A DNA stretch of 63,663 bases from Syntrophobacter sp. SbD2 (GTDB lineage Bacteria > Desulfobacterota > Binatia > UBA9968). The position numbers were made by a program, and so were the translations under genes. The stretch lies in NCBI GenBank assembly GCA_945889495.1, contig CAMDBU010000011.1:1-63663 (forward strand). The letters run 5' to 3'. This document shows, piece after piece, positions 17,733-26,238 of this stretch. A model generated the notes under the pieces. That model saw only the letters and a list, made by a program, of their open reading frames with translations. It was not told the origin of the DNA and did no database searches. Within the stretch, counting starts at the first letter, position 1. Each line of letters starts with the position of its first letter.

Positions 17733-17764
17733 GATGGGTATCGCTTCGCTCTACCCATCCTACG
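17733..17764. repeat. dispersed palindrome, GATGGGTATCGC type (copy 1)
   Basis: GATGGGTATCGCTTCGC runs into TCTACCCATCCTACG. The arms GATGGGTA and TACCCATC pair around CGCTTCGCTC. The same element, with additions, occurs at 32330-32426 and 45945-46020, so this is a dispersed intergenic palindrome family. Confidence 0.75.
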
Positions 17765-17797
17765 GGAAACGGAGTGAGGTCGTGATCGAGGTCGCTG

Positions 17798-17830
17798 CGC
17801 TGGCAGGAAGCTCCGCGCTTCCTGCCAGCG
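17798..17830 (-). terminator. 14-bp perfect hairpin downstream of the DEAD-box helicase gene
   Basis: CGCTGGCAGGAAGC (17798-17811) and its exact complement (17817-17830) enclose five bases, 6 bp past the helicase stop codon. The stem is GC-rich and very stable. No U tract follows on the minus strand, so it may act as a 3' stabiliser rather than a true intrinsic terminator. Confidence 0.6.
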
Positions 17831-17835
17831 ACGTT

Positions 17836-19542
17836 TTAGCCCAGGGAAACGATGACCGGCTGCTTGCGGATCTTATATTTGCCGACTTGCTTCATCACCA
17901 GCGGCACCAGGGCGCCGGGGACGTCGACGAAGGATTTTTGGCCTTCGATGTGGATCTTGCCGATGGCGTTGCCGGGGATGTCGGCGTGGTAGGCGATGGT
18001 GCCGACCAGGTCACTTGGGCCGATGCCATGTTCCTTGCCGACGTTGAGCGTCAGTCGGACCATGCCGCTTTCATGGGAATCTTTGCCGCCGCGGGTTGCC
18101 GCTGAGCGTTTGACGGTTTCGCGGACAAAGGTCGGCGCGGCCGGCTGGCGGCCGCGTTGCTCGCCGCGGTAGTTGCCGCGGCGCGGTTCGCGTTGATAGC
18201 GATCGCGCGGCATCTCGCGCTGTTCTTCGACGTCGGCGATGGGCGCGATGGTGCGTTGCTTCTCATCGCCGCGAGCGAGTTTCAACGCCGATGCCGCGAT
18301 GTCCAACGGATCGTGGCCCAGGGCGACTAACTCGTCGACGATGGTCCGTTCGCGGTTGATGCGGCCGCGCTTGAGCCAGAGCGTGACTTGTTCGGTCAAC
18401 TGGGCGCTGCGCCGTTGCATGATGTCTTCGACGCTCGGCAGCGTGCCGCGGACAAACTTTTGCCGGGTGAACGCTTCAATGCGGCGCAGGTGGGCGTGTT
18501 CGGCGGGCGCGATCAGCGAGATGGCGATGCCGGTCTTGCTGGCGCGGCCGGTGCGGCCGATGCGATGGACGTAGACTTCAGCTTCGGTCGGCAGATCGTA
18601 GTTGAACACATGGGAGATGTCGTCGATGTCGAGTCCGCGGGCGGCGACATCGGTGGCGACGAGTATCTGAATTTTATCGTTGCGAAAGCGGTTCAACACC
18701 CGCTCGCGCGCTTCCTGGGTGAGATCGCCATTCAACGTCTCCGCCGGAAAGCCTTGCTGAGTAAGCGCGTTGGCCAACTCGGCGGTGCCGATGCGCGTGC
18801 GCGCGAAGATCAACGCGCGCTTGACGTCTTCATGTTCCAAAATCCGCGTCAGCGCGGCGACTTTGTCGGAGTGGCGCACTAGATAATAGCGCTGCTCGAT
18901 GGCCAGCGCGGTGATCTGATTGCGCTGAATCGTCACCGACTGCGGCGCGCGCATGTATTTGTCGGCGAGATGGCGGATCGGCGGCGGCATGGTGGCGGAA
19001 AATAGCGCGGTCTGCCGGGTCGCCGGAGTCTTGGCTAAAATCGCTTCGACATCGTCGATGAAACCCATCTTGAGCATCTCATCGGCTTCGTCGAGGACGA
19101 CGGTCTGGATGGCGCTGAAATCGAGAACTTTACGGTCGAGCAAATCGAGCAGCCGGCCCGGCGTGCCGACGACGATGTCGACGCCGCGGCGCAGCTGCAT
19201 GACCTGTTGGCTGTAGCCTTGGCCGCCGTAGACGGCGAGCACTTTTGCCCCCGAGTAACGACCGTAGCCCTGCATCGCTTCGGCGACTTGCAGCGCCAGC
19301 TCGCGGGTCGGCGCCAGCACCAGCGCCTGGGGCGTCTTTTGCGGCTTGAAATTATGTAGGATCGGCAAAGCGAAGGCGGCAGTCTTGCCGGTACCGGTTT
19401 GCGCCTGGCCTATGACATCGACGCCGGTGAGCATGAGTGGGATCATGCCCGATTGAATCGGCGTCGGCGTGGTGTAGCCGAGTTCGACTAGGGCTTTGAC
19501 TAACGGCTCACGTAAATTGAATTGAGAAAACTCCGCGGTCAT
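17836..19542 (-). CDS. deaD: DEAD-box ATP-dependent RNA helicase, DeaD/CsdA type
   Basis: The 568-residue helicase starts with the Q motif region FNLREPLVKALVELGY and TPTPIQ. It has AQTGTGKTAAFALP (Walker A) near 48, VLDEADEM near 155, SATMPP near 187 and HRIGRTGRASK near 325. After an Arg/Gln-rich linker (about 440-480), residues 490-565 form the DbpA/CsdA RNA-binding domain with LNVGKEHGIGPSDLVG. These proteins remodel RNA in ribosome assembly and cold response. The ATG at 19542 is selected for the AAGGAG upstream. The long structured leader and a short overlapping upstream frame suggest post-transcriptional control. Confidence 0.93.
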   Translation of the reverse strand: MTAEFSQFNLREPLVKALVELGYTTPTPIQSGMIPLMLTGVDVIGQAQTGTGKTAAFALPILHNFKPQKTPQALVLAPTRELALQVAEAMQGYGRYSGAKVLAVYGGQGYSQQVMQLRRGVDIVVGTPGRLLDLLDRKVLDFSAIQTVVLDEADEMLKMGFIDDVEAILAKTPATRQTALFSATMPPPIRHLADKYMRAPQSVTIQRNQITALAIEQRYYLVRHSDKVAALTRILEHEDVKRALIFARTRIGTAELANALTQQGFPAETLNGDLTQEARERVLNRFRNDKIQILVATDVAARGLDIDDISHVFNYDLPTEAEVYVHRIGRTGRASKTGIAISLIAPAEHAHLRRIEAFTRQKFVRGTLPSVEDIMQRRSAQLTEQVTLWLKRGRINRERTIVDELVALGHDPLDIAASALKLARGDEKQRTIAPIADVEEQREMPRDRYQREPRRGNYRGEQRGRQPAAPTFVRETVKRSAATRGGKDSHESGMVRLTLNVGKEHGIGPSDLVGTIAYHADIPGNAIGKIHIEGQKSFVDVPGALVPLVMKQVGKYKIRKQPVIVSLG

Positions 19543-19574
19543 GGGGGCTCCTTCAGAAATAGGTAGACGTTCAT
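19539..19574 (-). CDS. possible 11-codon leader peptide overlapping the helicase start
   Basis: An ATG at 19574 opens a frame of 11 codons (MNVYLFLKEPP) that ends in TGA, sharing ATGA with the helicase start codon. The Shine-Dalgarno sequence of the helicase lies inside it. It could couple translation to the helicase gene. No strong ribosome site precedes it, and length alone makes chance possible. Confidence 0.3.
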   Translation of the reverse strand: MNVYLFLKEPP

Positions 19575-19740
19575 TTTGCTGCAACGTCTTTGCAGATACC
19601 GGTCCTGTTGTGGTTCAACAATCGGACCCAGCACCTACGCGCGAGCCACTCTGTTGCCTTTAAACGCCTGACCCTTGAGGGGGAAGTGCCTTGCGGCACC
19701 ACCGAGACGAATTGCCACTAACTGTTGGAAGGTACGGACA
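19543..19740 (-). promoter_or_regulatory. structured 5' leader of the DEAD-box helicase gene
   Basis: About 200 bases before the helicase hold several hairpins in a row and no gene. Read on the minus strand they include GTGCC-GCAA-GGCAC at 19686-19699 with a GNRA loop, a two-part stem at 19601-19628 (GGTCC outside, TGTTG inside), and CTGCAA-AGACG-TTGCAG at 19579-19595. Long cold-responsive leaders are known for RNA helicase genes in other bacteria. I do not recognise this one as a named Rfam family. Confidence 0.55.
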
Positions 19741-19834
19741 ACCTAGCATATTAAATCACCGACTTCGACTGGGGTGGGTTCGGGGGCGTAATTGGCATGG
19801 TTAACGCCGCCGACGGCGAAGTCATTCCACTGTG

Positions 19835-20452
19835 TCAGTCATGGCCCGGCGCCAGTTGGGCGAGTTTGGCTTTCAAGGCGCGATTTTCTTCTACCAACGG
19901 CGCGATTATCGCCTCGACTTCAGCCTGGGAAAAGCGCGGCGTGATGTGCTGAGGGCAATTCCAGTCGAAGGCTTCGATGGTGAGGACGACGGCGCGCTCG
20001 ACGCGGGCGTCATAGCTCGAATCGTGCAGCTTGGCGATCAGCTCGGGATTTTCATCGCCCTCGACAAGGCGCGCCCGCGCCCACAGCTTCAAGCGCTGTT
20101 GGTTGGGGTAGTCCATGAGAAACAGCGCGACGCGGTCGTCGGTCTGTAAGTTGCCGGCGCTGATATACTGCTTGTTGCCGCGAAAGTCTGCGAAGGCGAG
20201 TGTCCGGTCGTCGAGTACTTTTAGAAATCCTTTGGGGCCGCCGCGATGTTGCACGTAAGGCCAGCCGCTTTGGTTGACCGTACCCATGTAGAAGCTGTCG
20301 CGTTGGGCGATAAAATCAATCTCCCGTGCGCTCAGGCGGTCGCCACGCTCTGGATCGAGCTCGAATTTTCGGTAAGCCTTGCGGCTACCATGGCGAGTTT
20401 GCAGTTCCTTGACCGAATCGGTAAATGCGATCTCCGCGAATGCTTTGGCCAT
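19835..20452 (-). CDS. pyridoxamine 5'-phosphate oxidase family protein
   Basis: The 205-residue protein has the split-barrel flavin-binding fold of PPOX-like proteins. Residues 45-75 read DFIAQRDSFYMGTVNQSGWP and are followed by HRGGPKGFLKVLD and FADFRGNKQYISAGNL, which form the flavin pocket. C-terminal IEAFDWNCPQHI is typical of the general stress subfamily, and the end is a short coiled coil (EENRALKAKLAQL). Cofactor could be FMN, FAD or F420, and the substrate is unknown. It is on the same strand as the upstream hydrolase, 44 bp apart. Confidence 0.85.
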   Translation of the reverse strand: MAKAFAEIAFTDSVKELQTRHGSRKAYRKFELDPERGDRLSAREIDFIAQRDSFYMGTVNQSGWPYVQHRGGPKGFLKVLDDRTLAFADFRGNKQYISAGNLQTDDRVALFLMDYPNQQRLKLWARARLVEGDENPELIAKLHDSSYDARVERAVVLTIEAFDWNCPQHITPRFSQAEVEAIIAPLVEENRALKAKLAQLAPGHD

Positions 20453-20496
20453 TTATTTTTCCTCCAGCTAATTGACTGCGTCGCTGTGGTCGTAAA

Positions 20497-21408
20497 TTAC
20501 TTGATATGCCCGCTAAGAAAGTCGCGCATCAGATTGGCGATCTCCTCGTTATGGGTCTCCAGGGCGAAGTGGCCGGTGTCCAATAGGTGGACTTGAGCGT
20601 GCGGCAGGTCGCGCTGATAGGGCGCCGCGCCGGCTGCGACAAAGATCGCATCGTTCTTGCCCCAGAGCACGAGGGTCGGTGGCTTGTGTTCGCGGAAGTA
20701 GGCCTGCCATTGCGGATACAAGGGAATGTTGGTGCGGTAGTCGTAGAACAGATCGAGTTGGATCTCGGCATTGCCCGGCCGGTCGAGCCGCGCTTGGTCC
20801 AAGGTCCAAGTGTCGGGGCTAACCAAGGAAAGGTCCTTGACGCCATTGGTGTACTGCCACTGGGTGGCCTTGATCGAGGTCAACCAACGGATCGCTTCGC
20901 GTTCAGTCGACCCGCCGGTGCGCCAATAGGCTTTGATCGGATCCCAGAACTGTTCGATGCCTTCGTTGTAAGCGTTGCCATTTTGGACGATCAGCGCGGT
21001 TACCTTTTCCGGATTCTTTGCCGCCAAGCGAAAGCCGACCGGCGCTCCGTAATCCATCACATACAGGGCATAGCGGTTCACACCGAGTTGCGCCAACAGT
21101 TTGTCGATCACCTGGGTGTAGTTCTCGAAAGTGTAGGTAAACTCGGAGCGCTCGGGCATGGCACTCTGGCCAAAGCCCGGATAGTCGGGCGCGATGACGT
21201 GATAGTTGTCGGCCAACTGCGGTATCAGATCGCGAAACATATGCGACGATGTGGGAAAACCGTGCAGCAGTAGCAAGGTCGGCGCATCCGTCGGTCCGGC
21301 TTCGCGGTAGAAGACTTCAATGCCGTCGACCACCATGGTGCGGTAGTTTGTCCGCGTAGCCAGACCGGGCGATGAACTATTATTGGGAAAAGAGACAATT
21401 GGGTTCAT
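20497..21408 (-). CDS. alpha/beta hydrolase, haloalkane dehalogenase/epoxide hydrolase type
   Basis: The 303-residue protein has [18 protein letters not shown] near residue 46, the elbow [14 protein letters not shown] near 116 with Asp in the nucleophile position, and a C-terminal [12 protein letters not shown] carrying the histidine. Asp nucleophiles are typical of haloalkane dehalogenases and epoxide hydrolases, so an alkyl-enzyme ester mechanism is likely. The halide-binding residues cannot be judged by eye. It is transcribed away from the LysR gene 131 bp upstream, a standard regulator-target arrangement. Confidence 0.87.
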   Translation of the reverse strand: MNPIVSFPNNSSSPGLATRTNYRTMVVDGIEVFYREAGPTDAPTLLLLHGFPTSSHMFRDLIPQLADNYHVIAPDYPGFGQSAMPERSEFTYTFENYTQVIDKLLAQLGVNRYALYVMDYGAPVGFRLAAKNPEKVTALIVQNGNAYNEGIEQFWDPIKAYWRTGGSTEREAIRWLTSIKATQWQYTNGVKDLSLVSPDTWTLDQARLDRPGNAEIQLDLFYDYRTNIPLYPQWQAYFREHKPPTLVLWGKNDAIFVAAGAAPYQRDLPHAQVHLLDTGHFALETHNEEIANLMRDFLSGHIK

Positions 21409-21539
21409 GGGTTTCTCCTCTTCTTTGGTTAGAACCGCCGTTAAATAATGCGTTGCTAGTGACGCGACTATGCTTTATTGCTCGTGCTGGCAGAATAACC
21501 TTTATGCGCAATTCACTGTTGCGCGCGGTGGAACGATCG

Positions 21540-22439
21540 ATGGACCGATTGCACTTGATGACCGTATTCGTGGCGGTGGCGGAGACCGAGAGCTTCGCCG
21601 CGGCGTCGCGCCGTTTGGGCCTGTCGCCGGCCGCGGTAACCCGGGCGGTCGCGGCGTTGGAAAAGCGCTTGGGCGTGAAGCTCTTCAATCGGACGACGCG
21701 ATTGGTGCGCGCCACCGAGGCGGGACAACGCTACTTGGAGGACTCGCGCCGGATCATCGCCGCGGCCGATGCCGCTGATGAAGCGGTGGTCGGGATCAAT
21801 GCCGCGCCGCGTGGCCAGTTGGCGGTCACCGCGCCGGTGTTGTTCGGCCGGATGTTCGTTTTGCCGGCGATCGTGGAATACTTGCGGCGCTACCCGGCGA
21901 TGGAGGTGTCGGCGCTGTTTGTTGACCGGGTGGTCAATTTACTGGAGGAGGGGTTGGATGTCGGCATCCGCATCGGCGCGTTGCCCGATTCCACCATGAA
22001 AGCCACCCGGGTCGGCTCGGTGCGCCAGGTGTTATGCGCGGCGCCGACGTACTTGAAAAAACATGGCGTGCCGGAGCAGCCGGCGGCGTTGGCGCAACAC
22101 ACGATCATCGCCGCCAGCGGCGTGACGCCGACCAACGATTGGAAATTTCGCCAGGGAACCAAATCGCTGACGGTCCGACTCACTCCGCGGCTCACGGTCA
22201 ACAGCAACGACGCGGCCATCGAGGCGGCGCTGCAAGGCTTTGGCATCGCGCGGCTGCTGTCCTATCAGATCGCGCCACCAGTGGCGGCCGGGCGGCTGAA
22301 GATTCTTCTCCAAGACTTCGAACCGGCGCCGCTGCCGATCCATGTGATCCATCGCGAAGGGCGCTACGGTTCGGTGCGCATCCGCGCCTTTGTCGATCTG
22401 ATCGCCGAGCGCCTGCGCAAAGATCGCGCGCTGTCGTAA
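21540..22439 (+). CDS. LysR-family transcriptional regulator
   Basis: The 299-residue regulator begins MDRLHLMTVFVAVAETESF. The helix-turn-helix is AAASRRLGLSPAAVTRAVAA with LEKRLGVKLFNRTTR after it, followed by a type-2 periplasmic-like effector domain. The ATG at 21540 gives the normal N terminus; the open frame extends upstream to 21372 but those residues are foreign to the family. It is divergent from the hydrolase gene and probably controls it through the shared 131-bp region, where GCGT-N8-ACGC is a weak T-N11-A type candidate site. Confidence 0.92.
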   Translation: MDRLHLMTVFVAVAETESFAAASRRLGLSPAAVTRAVAALEKRLGVKLFNRTTRLVRATEAGQRYLEDSRRIIAAADAADEAVVGINAAPRGQLAVTAPVLFGRMFVLPAIVEYLRRYPAMEVSALFVDRVVNLLEEGLDVGIRIGALPDSTMKATRVGSVRQVLCAAPTYLKKHGVPEQPAALAQHTIIAASGVTPTNDWKFRQGTKSLTVRLTPRLTVNSNDAAIEAALQGFGIARLLSYQIAPPVAAGRLKILLQDFEPAPLPIHVIHREGRYGSVRIRAFVDLIAERLRKDRALS

Positions 22440-22495
22440 CCTGGCCGTCGCCGAGCTTGCCTTGTGTTGTTCAACCTGGGGGACTACAGTGATCC

Positions 22496-22690
22496 ATGGC
22501 AAGAATCACTGTCGAAGATTGTTTAGATAAATTCCCCAGTCGCTTCATTCTCGTCCAGCTCGCCTCGAAACGAGCCCGGCAGCTGCTCAAGGGCGCCAAA
22601 CCGATGATCGAATCGGACAATCGCGACATCGTCATCGCGCTGCGCGAGATCGCCGCCGGCAAAGTCCGCTGGGCGCCGCCCAAAGTCTGA
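22496..22690 (+). CDS. rpoZ: DNA-directed RNA polymerase omega subunit
   Basis: The 64-residue product begins [20 protein letters not shown], followed by ASKRARQL, the core of the omega family that clamps the beta-prime subunit. The length is near the lower end for the family. It lies alone, 56 bp after the LysR gene, not beside gmk or spoT as in many bacteria. The ATG overlaps no other gene. Confidence 0.92.
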   Translation: MARITVEDCLDKFPSRFILVQLASKRARQLLKGAKPMIESDNRDIVIALREIAAGKVRWAPPKV

Positions 22691-22903
22691 CGGTTGGCGC
22701 GTTAGGCTAACTTTCGCGTTCATTAAACCAGCTTAGGAATTTAGCTTTGACGTGCGGAAGCCGCGCTCCCCACAACCTCGTCCCGGCTAAGCTTGGTTCC
22801 GTCAGTATCCCGCCACCATCGGTTGGCCTACTTTCGCAGGTCGTTAGTTGCAAAATTCGCCGTTAGCGGAGTACAACAACAGCCAGTCGACTTCGGAGGA
22901 GCC
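22691..22903. other. 213-bp gap with no recognised feature
   Basis: The gap between rpoZ and the next SBP gene holds no gene, hairpin or repeat that I can recognise, apart from the GGAGGAG ribosome site at its end. It presumably contains the SBP promoter. Confidence 0.4.
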
Positions 22904-23902
22904 ATGAAATTGCAACTCTGTCACTGGCGCCTCGGCGCGTTACTGCTGTTCGCCCTCGCCATCCCGATACCGCTTTGCGCCGCCACCACGCCGCTCAAAG
23001 CGGTGTTCACCTTCGGCGGACTCAATGAGCGCAGCGGCATCCTCTGGGTGGCGCGGGATGCCGGGATTTTTAACAAGCATGGTATCGATCCGACCATCGT
23101 CAATGTGCGTAATGCGCAGGTCGGCATGTCGGCGCTGGCCGGCGGCGAGACGCAATTTCATGTCGGCTCGGCCACTGGCACTTCCATCGGCGCCATGGCC
23201 GGCGGCTTGGACTTGGCTTACATCGCCGGACTGATCAACAAGCTCGACGGCGCCTTCATGGTCAACCCGAGCATCAAGACGCCGGCGGATTTGAAGGGCA
23301 AGAAGATTGGCGTGCAGAGCATCGGCGGCGGCGTCTGGATGTTTTCCATGTTGGCCTTCGAACATTGGGGCTTGAACATCGAGCGCGATAACATTCAGTT
23401 CCGCGTCATCGGCGATCAATCGGTGTTGGTGCAGGCGATCACGCAAAATATCATCGACGGCGGTTATCTCGGCTACGCCTATGGCGCGCAATTGGAGCGC
23501 CAGGGCTACCGCATGCTCGGCGATCTGATGAAGATGGGCATTCCCTACCAGGGGCTCGGCATGATCGCCAAGCGCAGCCTAATCGATCGCACGCCGGAAG
23601 TGCCTGAGCGCACGCTGCGCGCCATGGTGGAGACGATCAACTACATCAACAACCCAAACAACAGATCCGCGGTGGTGAAAACCTTGGCCAAAGAGCTGAG
23701 ATTGACCAAGGTCGAAGACGCCCAGGCGGGCTACGAAATGATGCGCACGCTGTACGACAAAAAGATCTATCCCAACCGCGAGGGACTGCAAAACGTCGTG
23801 CGTTTGCTCGGCCGCACCAGCGAAGCGATCCGCAAGATCAAAGTCGAGGACATCATCGACGACCGGGTGGTGCGCAAGTTGGAGAAGGAAGGGTTGTTCT
23901 GA
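22904..23902 (+). CDS. NMT1-like periplasmic substrate-binding protein
   Basis: The 332-residue orphan SBP has a signal peptide ending at LCAA near residue 26. It continues with FTFGGLNERSGILWVARDAG and DLKGKKIGVQSIGGGVWMFS, the usual binding-cleft strands. GGAGGAG lies 4-10 bases before the ATG at 22904; the frame extends further upstream without support. It is followed by an amidohydrolase and a second SBP on the same strand, with no permease or ATPase. It is similar to the 25218-26216 protein in layout but clearly divergent. Ligand unknown. Confidence 0.87.
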   Translation: MKLQLCHWRLGALLLFALAIPIPLCAATTPLKAVFTFGGLNERSGILWVARDAGIFNKHGIDPTIVNVRNAQVGMSALAGGETQFHVGSATGTSIGAMAGGLDLAYIAGLINKLDGAFMVNPSIKTPADLKGKKIGVQSIGGGVWMFSMLAFEHWGLNIERDNIQFRVIGDQSVLVQAITQNIIDGGYLGYAYGAQLERQGYRMLGDLMKMGIPYQGLGMIAKRSLIDRTPEVPERTLRAMVETINYINNPNNRSAVVKTLAKELRLTKVEDAQAGYEMMRTLYDKKIYPNREGLQNVVRLLGRTSEAIRKIKVEDIIDDRVVRKLEKEGLF

Positions 23903-23905
23903 ACT

Positions 23906-23968
23906 GTTTCGGGTTAAGAGTTTTGGGTTTCGGGTTGAACCCGGAACCCGGAACGCCAAACTCGAAAC
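23906..23968. repeat. word-built palindrome, GTTTCGGGTT type
   Basis: The stretch starts GTTTCGGGTT, repeats GGGTTTCGGGTT, turns into AACCCGGAACCCGGAAC and ends AAACTCGAAAC. The two halves are complementary and each is made of degenerate copies of one word. It begins 4 bp after the SBP stop and may act as a 3' hairpin. Confidence 0.65.
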
Positions 23969-24069
23969 TAGCGCCGCGCCATTCTTGACGCTTCAATACC
24001 GATGGTGGTAGACCATCGGATATAGGCAAGAGCCGAAATTCGCAGATGCAGCCCTAAGGAGGACAATTT

Positions 24070-25131
24070 ATGGCTGGTAACGGTAGCGATGCAGGTTTCG
24101 AAGTCATTATCTCGTCTGACTCTCATGTCATGGAGCCGCCGGACATTATCGCCGAGCGGGCGCCTAAAGCGTTCAGGGACCAGGTGCCGCGTTTCCCCGC
24201 GCTCTCGGTGGGCAGCAGCTTTCAGACTCACCCAGGTGGCTCGGACCCGACCCAGCGGATCAAAGAGATGGAGACCGATGGTCTCTCCGCCGAGGTGCTC
24301 TATCCGACGTATCTGCTACCGCAGTACGCCATGGACGACGCCAAGCTCCAGGAGGTCACGTTCCAAGCCTACAACGATTGGCTGATCGAATATTGCAACA
24401 GCTCACCCAAGCGGTTGTTGGGCATCGCCGCCATCTCGATTTACGATGTCGACGTGGCGGTGAAAGAATTGGAACGCTGCGCCAAGGCCGGCATGCGCGG
24501 CTCATTGATCTGGCAGGCGCCCCATCCCGATCTGCCGCTCTATTCCGATCACTACAATAAATTTTGGGCCGCGTCGCAGGATCTCAACATGCCGGTGCAT
24601 CTGCATATCTTGACCGGCCACGGTTATCACAAGACCACCGTGTTCGGGAACAAACGCACTGGCGTGGAAGCTTACCGCGGCAGCGTGAACTTGAAACTCA
24701 AGGAAGTCATCGACGACGTCTTCGAACTGATTTTCTACGGCGTGCTTGAACGTTATCCGGGAATGAAGATCGTCAGCGTGGAAAACGAGATCGGCTGGAT
24801 GCCGTTCATGATGCAGCAGTGGGATTACTATTATAACCGTTTCAAGAAAGTGAACCCGCCGCCGTTCTCGAAAAATCCCAGCGAATATTTCAAGACGCAG
24901 ATCTTCGGCACGTTTTTCCGCGACACCGTGGCCGGCCACAACTTTGAGTGGTGGGGCCAGGACAATTGCATGTGGTCCAACGACTATCCGCATGGCAATT
25001 CCACTTGGCCGGAATCGAAGAAGTACATCGACCGCGACCTGGGCCATCTGCCGGCGGACATTCGCAAGAAGCTGGTCTATACCAACGTCAAACAGATCTA
25101 CAACATCGACATCCCGCATCCCGTGCAATAA
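24070..25131 (+). CDS. amidohydrolase family protein (amidohydrolase 2, ACMSD-like branch)
   Basis: The 353-residue protein carries the short metal motif SSDSHVMEPP near residue 15, a typical variant of the N-terminal loop. It continues with LLGIAAISIYDVD, HLHILTGHGYHK near 175 and NDYPHGNSTWPESK near 310, the last supplying the active-site aspartate region. Relatives in uncultured soil bacteria are annotated as metal-dependent hydrolases or decarboxylases, and the substrate is unknown. AAGGAGG stands 7-13 bases before the ATG. It is sandwiched between two SBP genes and followed by a strong intrinsic terminator. Confidence 0.87.
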   Translation: MAGNGSDAGFEVIISSDSHVMEPPDIIAERAPKAFRDQVPRFPALSVGSSFQTHPGGSDPTQRIKEMETDGLSAEVLYPTYLLPQYAMDDAKLQEVTFQAYNDWLIEYCNSSPKRLLGIAAISIYDVDVAVKELERCAKAGMRGSLIWQAPHPDLPLYSDHYNKFWAASQDLNMPVHLHILTGHGYHKTTVFGNKRTGVEAYRGSVNLKLKEVIDDVFELIFYGVLERYPGMKIVSVENEIGWMPFMMQQWDYYYNRFKKVNPPPFSKNPSEYFKTQIFGTFFRDTVAGHNFEWWGQDNCMWSNDYPHGNSTWPESKKYIDRDLGHLPADIRKKLVYTNVKQIYNIDIPHPVQ

Positions 25132-25154
25132 CGTCGACTGGTTGTGAGCTTACC

Positions 25155-25202
25155 TGGCGCGCTAACGGACCCAACTAAAGTCTGTTAGCGCGCCATTTTT
25201 TT
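25155..25202 (+). terminator. intrinsic terminator after the amidohydrolase gene
   Basis: Arms at 25155-25169 and 25181-25195 pair over 15 positions with a single G-U, enclosing 11 bases, and are followed by seven T residues at 25196-25202. This is the clearest Rho-independent terminator in the window. It ends only 15 bp before the ATG of the next SBP gene, leaving no room for a promoter after it. Confidence 0.88.
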
Positions 25203-25217
25203 ATGAGGAGTTTGGCC

Positions 25218-26216
25218 ATGATTAAGATCGTCGGTTCTCTCGCATTAGCTCTGTGTTTCGCATTGGTGACGGCCCCAGCGCTGAGCCAATCCAAGCCCCT
25301 GAAGAAAGTCCGCGTCGGTATCCCATCGGTCGGTATGGGTAACATCATTCCTTACATTACCCGCGAAGCGAAGCTCTATGAAAAGTATGGCCTCGATCCC
25401 GAAGTGATCACCGTGATGGGATCGGGGATCGGTTCCAAGGCGCTGATCAGCGGCAATATCGATATCATCCCGATCGCCACGCCGACGGTGATCGCGGCCA
25501 ATCTGGCCGGCGCCGACATGGCGATCCTGGCCCACACCATGCCCGCGGTGGTGCACGCCATGATGGTGCGCCCCGAGATCAAGCGGCCCGAGGATTTGAA
25601 AGGCAAGAAGATCGGCGTGTCGAGCTTGGGCTCGTTGACCGATTTCCTGGTGCGCTCCATCGCCCGGAAGAAAGGGCTCAATCCCGACCGCGATTTTACT
25701 TTGATCAGCACGGGCGCCAGTGACACTGAGCGGGTGATGGCGCTTAAGGCGGGCGCCGTCGACGCGACGGCGATCTCCCACCCCGGTTACGGTCTGGCGC
25801 GCAAGATGGGCTACACCATGCTGTGGGATTCCGCCAAGGAACTCGACTACCCCTGGATGGAAATCACCACCCGCCGCGCCGCGATCAAAAGCGACCGCGA
25901 GCTGATCCTGCAATACATGAAAGCGCACTTGGAAGGCATCGCGCTGTTTAAAACCAACAAAGACTTCAGCGTCAAGGTGATCAAAAAAGTCCTGCGCGTC
26001 ACCGACGACGAGCTAGCCAACGAATCCTACGAGATCTTTTCCAAGATGTTCTTGCCGACACCCTATCCCAATCATCCCGGCATGAAGGTCAGCTTCGAGT
26101 ACGTCGCCGAAACCCGCCCCGATGTCTGGAAACACAAACCGGAAGAATTTACCGATTCGAGCTTCGTCGCCGAGCTGGATAAAAGTGGGTTTATCAAGGC
26201 GTTGTATGCCAAATAG
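25218..26216 (+). CDS. NMT1-like periplasmic substrate-binding protein
   Basis: The 332-residue orphan SBP has a signal peptide ending at ALSQ near residue 24, then VRVGIPSVGMGNIIPYITRE and DLKGKKIGVSSLGSLTDF near 130. GAGGAG, 8-13 bases before the ATG at 25218, selects that start over an ATG 15 bp upstream. A full terminator hairpin lies immediately before its ribosome site, so it depends on read-through, on a promoter upstream of or inside the hairpin, or on attenuation. No transporter partner genes are adjacent. Ligand unknown. Confidence 0.87.
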   Translation: MIKIVGSLALALCFALVTAPALSQSKPLKKVRVGIPSVGMGNIIPYITREAKLYEKYGLDPEVITVMGSGIGSKALISGNIDIIPIATPTVIAANLAGADMAILAHTMPAVVHAMMVRPEIKRPEDLKGKKIGVSSLGSLTDFLVRSIARKKGLNPDRDFTLISTGASDTERVMALKAGAVDATAISHPGYGLARKMGYTMLWDSAKELDYPWMEITTRRAAIKSDRELILQYMKAHLEGIALFKTNKDFSVKVIKKVLRVTDDELANESYEIFSKMFLPTPYPNHPGMKVSFEYVAETRPDVWKHKPEEFTDSSFVAELDKSGFIKALYAK

Positions 26217-26238
26217 CAATATGTCCTGATTGTCGGCT

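Noticed and set aside
21372-21539. Upstream extension of the LysR frame to an ATG at 21372
   Set aside because: It would overlap the divergent hydrolase start and add 56 residues unrelated to LysR proteins; the ATG at 21540 gives the family N terminus.
22462-22490. Promoter TTGTGT-N17-TACAGT before rpoZ
   Set aside because: The -10 hexamer would lie only 5 bp before the ATG, which would leave a leaderless mRNA, so the match is probably chance.
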